NCBI RefSeq assembly: GCF_001856665.1
Contig: NZ_CP017781.1
Coordinates: 248,001-312,000, forward strand
DNA from: Rhodobacter xanthinilyticus
GTDB taxonomy: Bacteria; Pseudomonadota; Alphaproteobacteria; Rhodobacterales; Rhodobacteraceae
Length of the DNA: 64,000 bases
Direction: 5' to 3'
Shown here: one piece after another, positions 7,940-15,730 of the stretch
Position numbering within the stretch: the first letter of the stretch is position 1
Layout: every line of letters starts with the position of its first letter
Translations under genes and position numbers: made by a program
The notes under the pieces: generated by a model
What the model was told of the DNA's origin: nothing
The model's input: the letters and a program-made list of their open reading frames with translations, nothing else
Database searches by the model: none

Positions 7940-8836
7940 ATGGATGTCCTCGACGAGCTGCGCGCCTTTGTCGCCACCGCCCAGACCGGCTCTTTCACCG
8001 GCGCCGCCGATCAGCTTGGCGTCTCGAACCGGCTGACCTCGAAATATGTCGCCGAGCTGGAGGCGCGGCTCGGCGTGCGGCTGTTTCAGCGCACCACGCG
8101 GCGGGTGGGGCTGACGCCGGCGGGGCATGATCTGCTCGCGCGCGCGCCGGCGCTGCTCGATGAGGTCGACGCGCTCTTGGCCGAGGTCGCGGAAGGCTCG
8201 CGCGGGTTCACCGGGGTGATCCGGATCTCGGCGCCGGTGACCTTCGGCGAGATCTATGTCGGCGGGATGCTGGGGCGGTTTGCCCAAGCCAACCCGGGGC
8301 TGAGCTTCGATCTGCGGCTGAATGACCGCTACGCCGATCTCGCGAGCGAGGGGATCGACCTCGCCTTTCGGATCGGGCGCTCGGAGATGCTCTCGCTCAA
8401 GGAGCGCAAGCTCGGCGCGCTGAGCTCGGCCCTGGTGGCGAGCCCCGACTACCTCGCCGCCCATGGCGCGCCGCGCACGCCCGAGGATCTCGCGGCGCAT
8501 GGCTGTATCGTCGACACCAACCGCCGCAATCCGCGCCGCTGGGTGTTTCACGCCGAGGGGCGCGAACAGGCGGTGACCGTGCAGGGGCGGTTTCATGTGA
8601 ACTCCGCCAGCGCGGCGAGCACGCTGGCCGAGGCCGGGCGCGGCATCGCCTATGTGCCGCGGTTTGCGCTGGGCGACCGGCTGGAAACCGGCGCGCTCGT
8701 GCCGCTGCTTGCGGGCCATACCGGCGACAGCACGCCGATCAGCGCGGTCTATCTCGAGGGCCGGGCCCTGCCGCGCAAGATCCGCGCGCTCATCGAGTTT
8801 GCCGCCGAGGATATCCGCCACGCCGGCGTCCTGTGA
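7940..8836 (+). CDS. LysR-family transcriptional regulator
   Basis: A 298-residue LysR regulator. The N-terminal winged HTH (residues about 2-60) reads MDVLDELRAFVATAQTGSF, then GAADQLGVSNRLTSKYVAELE and LFQRTTRRVGLT, all standard. The remainder is the periplasmic-binding-protein-like effector domain. ATG 7940 is preferred over an in-frame ATG at 7901 because MDVLDELRAF is the usual family start. It is separated from the rml genes by 114 bases, and no divergent target gene lies next to it, so its regulon cannot be read from context. Confidence 0.92.
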   Translation: MDVLDELRAFVATAQTGSFTGAADQLGVSNRLTSKYVAELEARLGVRLFQRTTRRVGLTPAGHDLLARAPALLDEVDALLAEVAEGSRGFTGVIRISAPVTFGEIYVGGMLGRFAQANPGLSFDLRLNDRYADLASEGIDLAFRIGRSEMLSLKERKLGALSSALVASPDYLAAHGAPRTPEDLAAHGCIVDTNRRNPRRWVFHAEGREQAVTVQGRFHVNSASAASTLAEAGRGIAYVPRFALGDRLETGALVPLLAGHTGDSTPISAVYLEGRALPRKIRALIEFAAEDIRHAGVL

Positions 8837-8891
8837 CCTCTGCGACACCGGCGCCTTCCCGCCTGCGCCTTTTGGGTAGAACTGACGCGCC

Positions 8892-8931
8892 TTGACCGAT
8901 ATAAATTCCGCAAGGTTTAAAGAACTTGCGG
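8892..8931 (+). promoter_or_regulatory. Candidate rml operon promoter with inverted-repeat operator
   Basis: CCGCAAG (8908-8914) and CTTGCGG (8925-8931) form a perfect 7-bp inverted repeat around GTTTAAAGAA. A TTGACC at 8892-8897 lies 17 bases from GTTTAA (8915-8920), so the repeat would straddle the -10 region of a promoter for rmlC. Confidence 0.4.
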
Positions 8932-8950
8932 ATCAGACGGGGGAACCAGC

Positions 8951-9511
8951 ATGAAGGTAGAGAAAACCAACCTGCAGGGAGTGCTGATCCTCACGCCAAA
9001 ACGCTTCGGCGATCATCGCGGGTTCTTCTCGGAAAGCTGGAACCGCAAGACGCTCGAGGCCGAGGGCGTGCATCTGCCCGAGTTTGTGCAGGACAACCAT
9101 TCGCTCTCGCGCGAGGTGGGCACGGTGCGCGGGCTGCATTTCCAATCGCCCCCCCATGCGCAGGGCAAGCTCGTGCGCTGCGGCCGCGGGCGGATCTTTG
9201 ACGTGGCGGTCGATGCGCGCAAGGGCTCGCCCACCTATGGCCAATGGGTCGGCGAGGAGCTGAGCTTCGAGAACGGCCGCCAGCTCTGGATCCCGGCGGG
9301 GTTCCTGCATGGCTTCATGACGCTCGAGCCCGACAGCGAGATCGTCTACAAATGCACCGATCATTATGCGCCCGAGTGCGACGGCTCGGTCCATTGGGAT
9401 AGCTGCGGCATCGCCTGGCCGCTGAGCGGCATCACCCCGATCATTTCCGAAAAAGACGAGAAGGCGCAGGCATTCGCCGAGTTTGCCTCGCCCTTCGATT
9501 ACGAGGTTTGA
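8951..9511 (+). CDS. rmlC: dTDP-4-dehydrorhamnose 3,5-epimerase
   Basis: RmlC epimerises C3 and C5 of dTDP-4-keto-6-deoxy-glucose, the third step of dTDP-L-rhamnose synthesis. The 186-residue protein is full length. It has GFFSESWN, the GTVRGLHFQ segment with catalytic His63, [12 protein letters not shown], and [11 protein letters not shown], all standard for this cupin enzyme. GGGGGA stands upstream of the ATG. It is the first gene of rmlC-rmlB-rmlD-rmlA; the next start is only two bases past its stop. Confidence 0.97.
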   Translation: MKVEKTNLQGVLILTPKRFGDHRGFFSESWNRKTLEAEGVHLPEFVQDNHSLSREVGTVRGLHFQSPPHAQGKLVRCGRGRIFDVAVDARKGSPTYGQWVGEELSFENGRQLWIPAGFLHGFMTLEPDSEIVYKCTDHYAPECDGSVHWDSCGIAWPLSGITPIISEKDEKAQAFAEFASPFDYEV

Positions 9512-9513
9512 AG

Positions 9514-10560
9514 ATGAAGATTCTGGTTACCGGCGGCGCGGGGTTCATTGGCTCGGCGGTGGTGCGTCTGGCCGTCGCGCGCGGCCATTCGGTCGTCAAC
9601 CTCGATGCGCTGACCTATGCCGCCTGCCTCGAGAATGTCGCGAGCGTGGCCGACAGCCCGCTCTACGCCTTCGAGCAGGCCGATATCCGCGACCCGGCCG
9701 CGCTCGCGCGCGTGTTCGAGGCGCATCAGCCCGATGCGGTGATGCATCTGGCCGCCGAGAGCCATGTCGACCGCTCGATCGACGGGCCGGGCGTGTTCAT
9801 CGAGACCAATGTGATGGGCACGTATAACATGTTGCAGGCCGCGCGCAGCTATTGGGAGGCGAAGGGCCGCCCGGAGAGCTTCCGCTTCCATCATATCTCG
9901 ACCGATGAGGTCTTCGGCTCGCTGCCCGCTGACCCGGCGGTGAAATTCACCGAAGACACGCCCTATGACCCGCGCTCGCCCTATTCGGCCTCGAAAGCCT
10001 CGTCGGACCATCTCGTCCGCGCCTGGCACGAGACCTATGGCCTGCCGGTCGTTCTGACCAATTGCTCGAACAATTACGGGCCCTTCCACTTCCCCGAGAA
10101 GCTGATCCCGGTGATCATCCTCAACGCGCTCGCGGGCAAGGCCCTGCCGATCTATGGCGATGGCTCGAACATCCGCGACTGGCTCTATGTCGAGGATCAT
10201 GCCGATGCGCTGCTCCTTGTCGTCGAGAAAGGCGCGGTGGGCCGCAGCTACAATATCGGCGGCGAGAATGAGCGCACCAACCTCGAGCTGGTGAAGACGC
10301 TCTGCGGGATTCTCGACCGGCTGCGCCCGAAGGCGGCGGGCTCCTACGCCGATCAGATCACCTTCGTGACCGACCGCCCGGGCCATGACGCGCGCTATGC
10401 GATCGACCCGAGCCGGATCCGCGCCGAGCTCGGCTGGCGGCCGAGCGTCACGGTCGAGGAGGGGCTCGAGAAAACGGTGCAATGGTATCTCGACAACGAG
10501 GCCTGGTGGCGCGCGCTGCAGGGCCGCGAGGGCGTCGGTCAGCGGTTGGGCAAAGCATGA
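9514..10560 (+). CDS. rmlB: dTDP-glucose 4,6-dehydratase
   Basis: RmlB is a short-chain dehydrogenase family enzyme that converts dTDP-glucose to dTDP-4-keto-6-deoxy-glucose with bound NAD. The 348-residue protein has the NAD-binding GGAGFIG (7-13), [15 protein letters not shown], the active-site THR-ASP-GLU segment STDEVFGSL, and catalytic YSASK. ATG 9514 is used; a TTG six bases earlier is in frame but less likely. The stop overlaps the rmlD start by ATGA. Confidence 0.97.
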   Translation: MKILVTGGAGFIGSAVVRLAVARGHSVVNLDALTYAACLENVASVADSPLYAFEQADIRDPAALARVFEAHQPDAVMHLAAESHVDRSIDGPGVFIETNVMGTYNMLQAARSYWEAKGRPESFRFHHISTDEVFGSLPADPAVKFTEDTPYDPRSPYSASKASSDHLVRAWHETYGLPVVLTNCSNNYGPFHFPEKLIPVIILNALAGKALPIYGDGSNIRDWLYVEDHADALLLVVEKGAVGRSYNIGGENERTNLELVKTLCGILDRLRPKAAGSYADQITFVTDRPGHDARYAIDPSRIRAELGWRPSVTVEEGLEKTVQWYLDNEAWWRALQGREGVGQRLGKA

Positions 10561-11408
10561 TCCTGGTTTTCGGCAAGACGGGGCAGGTCGCGACCGAGCT
10601 TCAGGCTCTGGCGCCCGAGGCGGTCTATCTCGGCCGCGATCAGGCCGATCTGATGGACCCGGCGGCCTGTGCGGCGGCGATTGCGGCGGCGAAGCCCGCG
10701 GCGGCGATCAACGCGGCGGCCTGGACCGCGGTCGACAAGGCCGAGGCGGAGGAAGTGGCGGCGACGGTGGTGAACGGCGCGGCGCCGGCGGCGATGGCCC
10801 GGGCCTGCGCGGCGCTGGGCGTGCCCTTTGTCCATATCTCGACCGATTATGTCTTTGACGGCGCGGGCGAGACGCCCTTCGCGGTCGACCACCCGACCGC
10901 GCCGCTTGGCGCTTATGGCCGCTCGAAGCTCGTGGGCGAAGAGGGCGTGCGCGCGGCGGGCGGCGTTCATGCGATCTTGCGCACCTCCTGGGTTTTTTCG
11001 GCCCATGGCGCGAATTTCGTGAAGACCATGCTGCGGCTTTCGGAAACGCGCGCGCATCTGACCGTGGTGGCCGATCAGATCGGCGGCCCGACGCCCGCGC
11101 GCGCGATCGCCGCGGCCTGTCTCGAGATCGCCCGCCAGCTCGCCGCCGATCCGGCGAAAAGCGGCACCTATCATTTCTCCGGCGCGCCCGATGTCAGCTG
11201 GGCCGATTTCGCCCGCGAGATCTTTGCGCAGGCCGGCCGCGCGACCACGGTCGAGGATATCCCCTCCGCGGCCTATCCGACGCCCGCCAAGCGCCCGTCC
11301 AACTCGCGCATGGATTGCGCCCGCACCGCCGAGACCTTCGGCATCGCCCGGCCCGACTGGAAAGCCGAGCTCTCTGATATTTTGAAAATTCTGGAAATTA
11401 AGAAATGA
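10557..11408 (+). CDS. rmlD: dTDP-4-dehydrorhamnose reductase
   Basis: RmlD reduces dTDP-4-keto-rhamnose to dTDP-L-rhamnose with NAD(P)H, the last step of the pathway. The 283-residue protein has the nucleotide-binding FGKTGQV near the start, [21 protein letters not shown], and the Y-x3-K segment YGRSK. The start codon overlaps the rmlB stop (ATGA), and its own stop overlaps the rmlA start the same way, so the three genes are probably translationally coupled. Confidence 0.96.
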   Translation: MILVFGKTGQVATELQALAPEAVYLGRDQADLMDPAACAAAIAAAKPAAAINAAAWTAVDKAEAEEVAATVVNGAAPAAMARACAALGVPFVHISTDYVFDGAGETPFAVDHPTAPLGAYGRSKLVGEEGVRAAGGVHAILRTSWVFSAHGANFVKTMLRLSETRAHLTVVADQIGGPTPARAIAAACLEIARQLAADPAKSGTYHFSGAPDVSWADFAREIFAQAGRATTVEDIPSAAYPTPAKRPSNSRMDCARTAETFGIARPDWKAELSDILKILEIKK

Positions 11409-12286
11409 CCAAGCGCAAGGGCATCATCCTCGCCGGCGGCTCCGGCACCCGCCTCTACCCGGTCACCATGGCTGTCTCGAAACAGCTCATGCCGATCTAT
11501 GACAAGCCGATGATCTATTACCCGCTCTCGGTGCTGATGCTGACCGGCATCCGCGAGATCGCGATCATCACCACGCCGCAGGATCAGGAGCAATTCAAGC
11601 GCCTGATCGGCGATGGCAGCCAATGGGGCCTGACCATCGAATGGATCACCCAACCCTCGCCCGACGGGCTGGCGCAGGCCTATATCCTCGCCGAAGATTT
11701 CCTCGCCGGCGCGCCTTCGGCGATGGTGCTGGGCGACAATATCTTCTTCGGCCACGGCCTGCCCGAGCTCTTGGCCGAGGCTGACCGCAAGGAAACCGGC
11801 GGCACAGTCTTTGGCTATCGGGTCGCCGACCCGGAGCGTTACGGCGTGGTGAAATTCGACGCGGCCGGCACCGTCGAGGAGATCATCGAGAAACCCGAGG
11901 TGCCGCCGTCGAATTACGCGGTGACCGGGCTTTACTTCCTCGACGGCGATGCGCCGCGCCGCGCGCGTGAGGTCAAACCCTCGCCCCGGGGCGAGCTCGA
12001 GATCGTCACGCTGCTGGAAAGCTATCTCAAGGATGGCACGCTCTCGGTCGAGCGGATGGGCCGCGGCTATGCCTGGCTCGATACCGGCACCCACGGCAGC
12101 CTGCTCGATGCGGGCAATTTCGTGCGCACCCTCTCGAAGCGCCAAGGCGTGCAGAGCGGCTGCCCCGAGGAGATCGCCTTCGAGGCCGGCTGGATCACCG
12201 CCGAGGCGCTGCAGAAGATGGCCGAGCCGCTCAAGAAGAACGATTACGGCAAATATCTTCTGAGCCTCTTGCGCGAAAAGCGCTGA
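11405..12286 (+). CDS. rmlA: Glucose-1-phosphate thymidylyltransferase
   Basis: RmlA couples dTTP to glucose-1-phosphate, the first step to dTDP-rhamnose. The 293 residues carry the nucleotidyltransferase signature LAGGSGTRLYPVT (9-21), MPIYDKPMIYYPLS, VLGDNIFFG with the metal-binding Asp, and AWLDTGTHGSL. With rmlC, rmlB and rmlD it makes a complete set, so rhamnose is very likely part of a surface glycan. Two rhamnose-candidate glycosyltransferases lie within 9 kb. Confidence 0.97.
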   Translation: MTKRKGIILAGGSGTRLYPVTMAVSKQLMPIYDKPMIYYPLSVLMLTGIREIAIITTPQDQEQFKRLIGDGSQWGLTIEWITQPSPDGLAQAYILAEDFLAGAPSAMVLGDNIFFGHGLPELLAEADRKETGGTVFGYRVADPERYGVVKFDAAGTVEEIIEKPEVPPSNYAVTGLYFLDGDAPRRAREVKPSPRGELEIVTLLESYLKDGTLSVERMGRGYAWLDTGTHGSLLDAGNFVRTLSKRQGVQSGCPEEIAFEAGWITAEALQKMAEPLKKNDYGKYLLSLLREKR

Positions 12287-12364
12287 GCGCGAGGGCTGTG
12301 ACGGCCCCCGCAACGATCTTTCCCGTCGGGGCTCGCTCGGGCGGCGTGATGTGAGGAATTTTTG

Positions 12365-13414
12365 ATGCGTGTGCTTTTTCTCGTCTGGAGCAGCTATCCG
12401 TCCGACCGGATTTACGCAGACCCATCCGTGTTTTACCGCTGCTTCCACCCCGCCGAGGCGCTGCGCCGGCGCGGCATGCATACTTCGGTGATGCATTTCA
12501 GCACCGTCGACCCCGAGGAGCTGAGCGACTACGACCGGATCATCTTCTTCCGCCCGCAGTTCTCCGACAAGTTCCTCGAGCTGCATTCGACCGCCCGCCA
12601 GCTCGGCCTGCCCTGTGTCGCCTCCTATGACGACCTCTTCTTCGATATCGAGATGCTGCGGCAATCGAACTTCCGCGGGCTTGCGGTCAACCAGCACAAG
12701 ATCCTCGCCTCGCGGCCCTACAATTACGCGCAGGCGATGTATTTCTTCGATCGGTTCATCTCCTCGACCGACCCGCTCGCCGACCGGATCCGCGCGGCGC
12801 TGGGCGCGGCCGAGGTGCATGTGCAATACAATGCCGTTTCCGACGAGATGCTTTACCTCGCGCGGATGTGCACCGAGACGATCGACCGCGAGCCGCTGCG
12901 GCTGGGCTATTTCGCGGGCGGGGCGAGCCACGCGCCCGACCTGATGGCGATCGCGCCCTATATTGCGCCCGCGCTCGCCGAGGCGGGGGCGGAGTTCTTC
13001 TGTGTCGAGACCGTCGAGGTGCCCGATGTCATCGCCAAGGCCTGCAAGGTGACGACGACGCGGCGGATGAGCTATGCCGAGATGATCCGCGCCTATGCGA
13101 CCTGCTGTGTGACCATCGCGCCGCTGCATATGAACCCGTTCACGATCTCGAAATCGGGGATCAAATATCTCGAGGCCTCGCTCGTCGGCGCGGCCACCGT
13201 CGCCACCCCGATCCCCGATATCATGCGCATCGCCGATGACCGGCTGATCCCGGTCGAGACGGAGGAGGGCTGGTATGACGGCGTCCGCCAGGCGCTCGCG
13301 ATGCCGCATGGCGAGGCGATCACCCGCCATCAGCAGGAGCGGATCCGCGAGCGTTTCTCGACCTCGGTCGAGGCGGAGCGGCTGGTGAAATTCCTGGAAA
13401 CCGTTGGGTCGTAA
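12365..13414 (+). CDS. Glycosyltransferase-like protein, GT-B fold (GT4-like)
   Basis: A 349-residue protein starting MRVLFLVWSSYPSDR, with the look of a GT-B glycosyltransferase. The acceptor half is at the N-terminus. LRLGYFAGGASHAPDL is the usual strand that opens the donor half, and SKSGIKYLEASLVGAATVATPIPD corresponds to the nucleotide-sugar-binding E-x7 region (here with E in KYLEA). It follows rmlA by 78 bases and precedes a second polysaccharide gene by 15 bases, so it probably adds a sugar to the same polymer. Donor and acceptor are not known. Confidence 0.75.
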   Translation: MRVLFLVWSSYPSDRIYADPSVFYRCFHPAEALRRRGMHTSVMHFSTVDPEELSDYDRIIFFRPQFSDKFLELHSTARQLGLPCVASYDDLFFDIEMLRQSNFRGLAVNQHKILASRPYNYAQAMYFFDRFISSTDPLADRIRAALGAAEVHVQYNAVSDEMLYLARMCTETIDREPLRLGYFAGGASHAPDLMAIAPYIAPALAEAGAEFFCVETVEVPDVIAKACKVTTTRRMSYAEMIRAYATCCVTIAPLHMNPFTISKSGIKYLEASLVGAATVATPIPDIMRIADDRLIPVETEEGWYDGVRQALAMPHGEAITRHQQERIRERFSTSVEAERLVKFLETVGS

Positions 13415-13429
13415 CGAGGGGCTAAACCG

Positions 13430-14785
13430 ATGAAAATCCTGTTCTATGTCGAGCCCCACGGCCTGCGCGACAGCTTCACCTCGCACAAGATGCCGTTCGA
13501 TCAGTTCCGCGCCATCGCCCGCGAGATCAACTATTTCGGCGATGAGATCTTGCAAGATGTCGAGGCGCGGGTGTTCTCCAACCATTTCGTCTCGACGGTG
13601 GGCTTCGACGCCAATTACGAGGATTGGCCCTTCATCTTGCAGCCGACGCTCGCCGAGCAGGAGATGATCGAGGACACCGCCCGGATGTGGATGGGGCAGG
13701 GGATCAAGGACTGGATCACCCTGATGACCGAACCGCAAAGCCCGCTCACCCAAGCCTATGTCGATATCCTGCGCCGGATCAAGGAAACCGAATTCGATTT
13801 CGACGTGATCGTCTGTTGGGGCGAGAGCATGCCGGTGCGCGAGGCGGCGCGCGAATTCGGGGCGCAGGTGGCGTTCTTCGAGCTTGCGAGCATGCGCGCG
13901 CCGTTCCTCAAATCGCTGCTGATCGACCCGATGGGGGTCAACGGCTCGGCGAGCATCGCGGATATGGAGATCGGGCAGCTGCGCGAGATCCTCAAGCCGC
14001 TGCATCTGCGGCTTCTGCCGATGCTGCTCAACGAGGAGATGGCGATCGGGGTGCAGAACACGGTGATCCCGAACGCGCTCTTTCATCCGATGGGGCAGGC
14101 GATGCGGGCGTTCTTCGACCGGCCCGGGCGCAAGGCTCTGGTGCCCTTGCAGCTGGCCGATGACGCCAACCAGATCCTCTATTCGGATTTCGACACCGTC
14201 GAGGCCTTTGCCGCGGCGACGGTCGAGCCGCTGCTTCAGGCGGGGTTCCATGTGATCCTCAAGCCGCATCCCCATGCGCTGTTGCGCGGCGGTTATGTGA
14301 TGAACGAGCAGCGCAAGGTGATCGAGAAATATCGCAAGCAGTCCGAGATCCTCGTGCTCGAGGAAAACAGCGATCCGAATGAATATCTGCCGATGCTGAA
14401 GGCGGTGGATCTGGTGGTGACCAACAACAGCAGCGTGGGCTTCGAGGCGCTGATGCTCGAGACGCCGGTGGTGGTGATGGGGCGGGCCTGCTACGCGCCC
14501 AAGGGCGGGCTGCCGAGCCTGACCGAGGCGATCCGCTGTTTCGTCGATGCCGAGCTCGATGCGCAGTTCAAGCAAAACCGCCGCTATATCGCGACCTACA
14601 TGCTCGCCTGCGCCTTCCCGCTGCAACGCCGGCTCGGGCTGGAGCTCGTCAAGCGGCTCAAGATCTGGCGCGAGCACCCGCAGCTCGAGGAGTTCGGCTG
14701 GGTGCGCGAGATGCTCGAGGGCGTGGCCTGGGATACCTGGGGGCAACGCGATTTTCTGCGCAAGGCGATTGGGGTGGCGGTATGA
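13430..14785 (+). CDS. Capsule-synthesis-type protein, KpsS/LipB-like glycosyltransferase candidate
   Basis: A 451-residue soluble protein. The C-terminal half has the pattern of capsule-synthesis and CDP-glycerol-type GT-B proteins: LKPHPHALL, then NEYLPMLKAVDLVVTNNSSV and FEALMLETPVVVMGRACYA, where the N-N-S-S-x-G-x-E segment normally binds donor phosphate. No signal or membrane segment is present. Its stop overlaps the next start (ATGA), so the two are co-translated. A role in making or linking a capsule chain is inferred from the fold and from kpsF, kdsB and a KpsM-like permease in the window. Confidence 0.6.
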   Translation: MKILFYVEPHGLRDSFTSHKMPFDQFRAIAREINYFGDEILQDVEARVFSNHFVSTVGFDANYEDWPFILQPTLAEQEMIEDTARMWMGQGIKDWITLMTEPQSPLTQAYVDILRRIKETEFDFDVIVCWGESMPVREAAREFGAQVAFFELASMRAPFLKSLLIDPMGVNGSASIADMEIGQLREILKPLHLRLLPMLLNEEMAIGVQNTVIPNALFHPMGQAMRAFFDRPGRKALVPLQLADDANQILYSDFDTVEAFAAATVEPLLQAGFHVILKPHPHALLRGGYVMNEQRKVIEKYRKQSEILVLEENSDPNEYLPMLKAVDLVVTNNSSVGFEALMLETPVVVMGRACYAPKGGLPSLTEAIRCFVDAELDAQFKQNRRYIATYMLACAFPLQRRLGLELVKRLKIWREHPQLEEFGWVREMLEGVAWDTWGQRDFLRKAIGVAV

Positions 14786-15684
14786 TTACGATGCGGGTTT
14801 TGCGGCAGTTCGAGGAAGCGGCCGCGCTGGGGATGGCGGCCGAGGTTCTGGCCGATCGTGTGGTGGTGACCGGCAAGGACATCGAATTGCCGCGCGACGC
14901 GGGCGAGCCGCTGCGCGCCCATCTCGACACCTGCCGCTATATCAACAAGACCTTCCTCGCCGATGGCTGGATCGTCACGCCGATCTCCAACGAGCCGATC
15001 AAGCGGCTCTTTGGGCTGGTCAACGGGCGGCTGTTGCCGATGGCCAAGCCGGTCGAGCGGGTCGATGTGCGGCGCAAGCTGCTGCTGACCTATGACAATT
15101 GCGGCTTCAGCCTGCGCGCGCCGCTGGCGCAGCCGGTGTTCGATACCGACAAGGCCGTGTTCCTCGGCGTGACCTCGACGGGGGTGCATGTGTTCGAGGG
15201 CGATTGCGTCTCGGATGTGAAGCCGCCGTTCTACCGCACCTCGACCTATGCGGTGACGCGCAACGCCGTCACCGTGAAGGGCCCGCGGATCGGCGAGAGG
15301 AGCTTTGTCCATGCCCATGGCATCAAGGCTTTCGTCGACGAGATCCAGATCGAGGGCGATAGCGTCGCGCTGCGCGGCTGGGCGATCGCCTCGGATTCGC
15401 CGCGCCGCAAGCTGATGGTGGCGCTTGGCCATGCGGGCACGGTGCTGATGCTGCCGATCCGCTGCACGGTGCCGCGCCCCGATATCGCGATGGAGTTCCA
15501 CACCGAGGGCGCCTCGCAGGAGTTCGGCTTCCAGATCAAGCGCACGATCCCGGGCCTTGGCGCGCTCTCGCAAGAGGGGCTGGAGCTTGTGGTGCTCTCC
15601 GAGGACGGCGGCGACGCGATCGCCGCGATCCGCCCGGTGCAGCGCCCGCGCGGCCTGCGCCGGATCGTTCCGAAACTCATTTGA
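14782..15684 (+). CDS. Uncharacterised polysaccharide-locus protein with a GWA-type C-terminal domain
   Basis: I do not recognise the N-terminal 170 residues. The C-terminal third follows a pattern seen as an accessory module in some bacterial sugar-transfer proteins: an I-x-G-D-x-V-x-L-R-G-W-A-I strand, a VALGHAGTVLML strand, the R-x-D-I-A-like segment (PRPDIAMEF) and a final FGFQI. That suggests a small beta-sandwich rather than a catalytic domain. No signal peptide or membrane helix is visible. The start overlaps the previous stop (ATGA), and the next gene begins about 46 bases on, so it belongs to the same unit. Function unknown. Confidence 0.6.
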   Translation: MITMRVLRQFEEAAALGMAAEVLADRVVVTGKDIELPRDAGEPLRAHLDTCRYINKTFLADGWIVTPISNEPIKRLFGLVNGRLLPMAKPVERVDVRRKLLLTYDNCGFSLRAPLAQPVFDTDKAVFLGVTSTGVHVFEGDCVSDVKPPFYRTSTYAVTRNAVTVKGPRIGERSFVHAHGIKAFVDEIQIEGDSVALRGWAIASDSPRRKLMVALGHAGTVLMLPIRCTVPRPDIAMEFHTEGASQEFGFQIKRTIPGLGALSQEGLELVVLSEDGGDAIAAIRPVQRPRGLRRIVPKLI

Positions 15685-15730
15685 GCAGGCAAACCATTTT
15701 GCGCGCAAGATCGCGGGGGAGCAAAAGCCG

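Noticed and set aside
11273-14746. A 1157-codon open frame on the minus strand
   Set aside because: It is opposite rmlD, rmlA and two glycan genes, and has no motif; similar long antisense frames occur throughout because stop codons are rare at this GC content.
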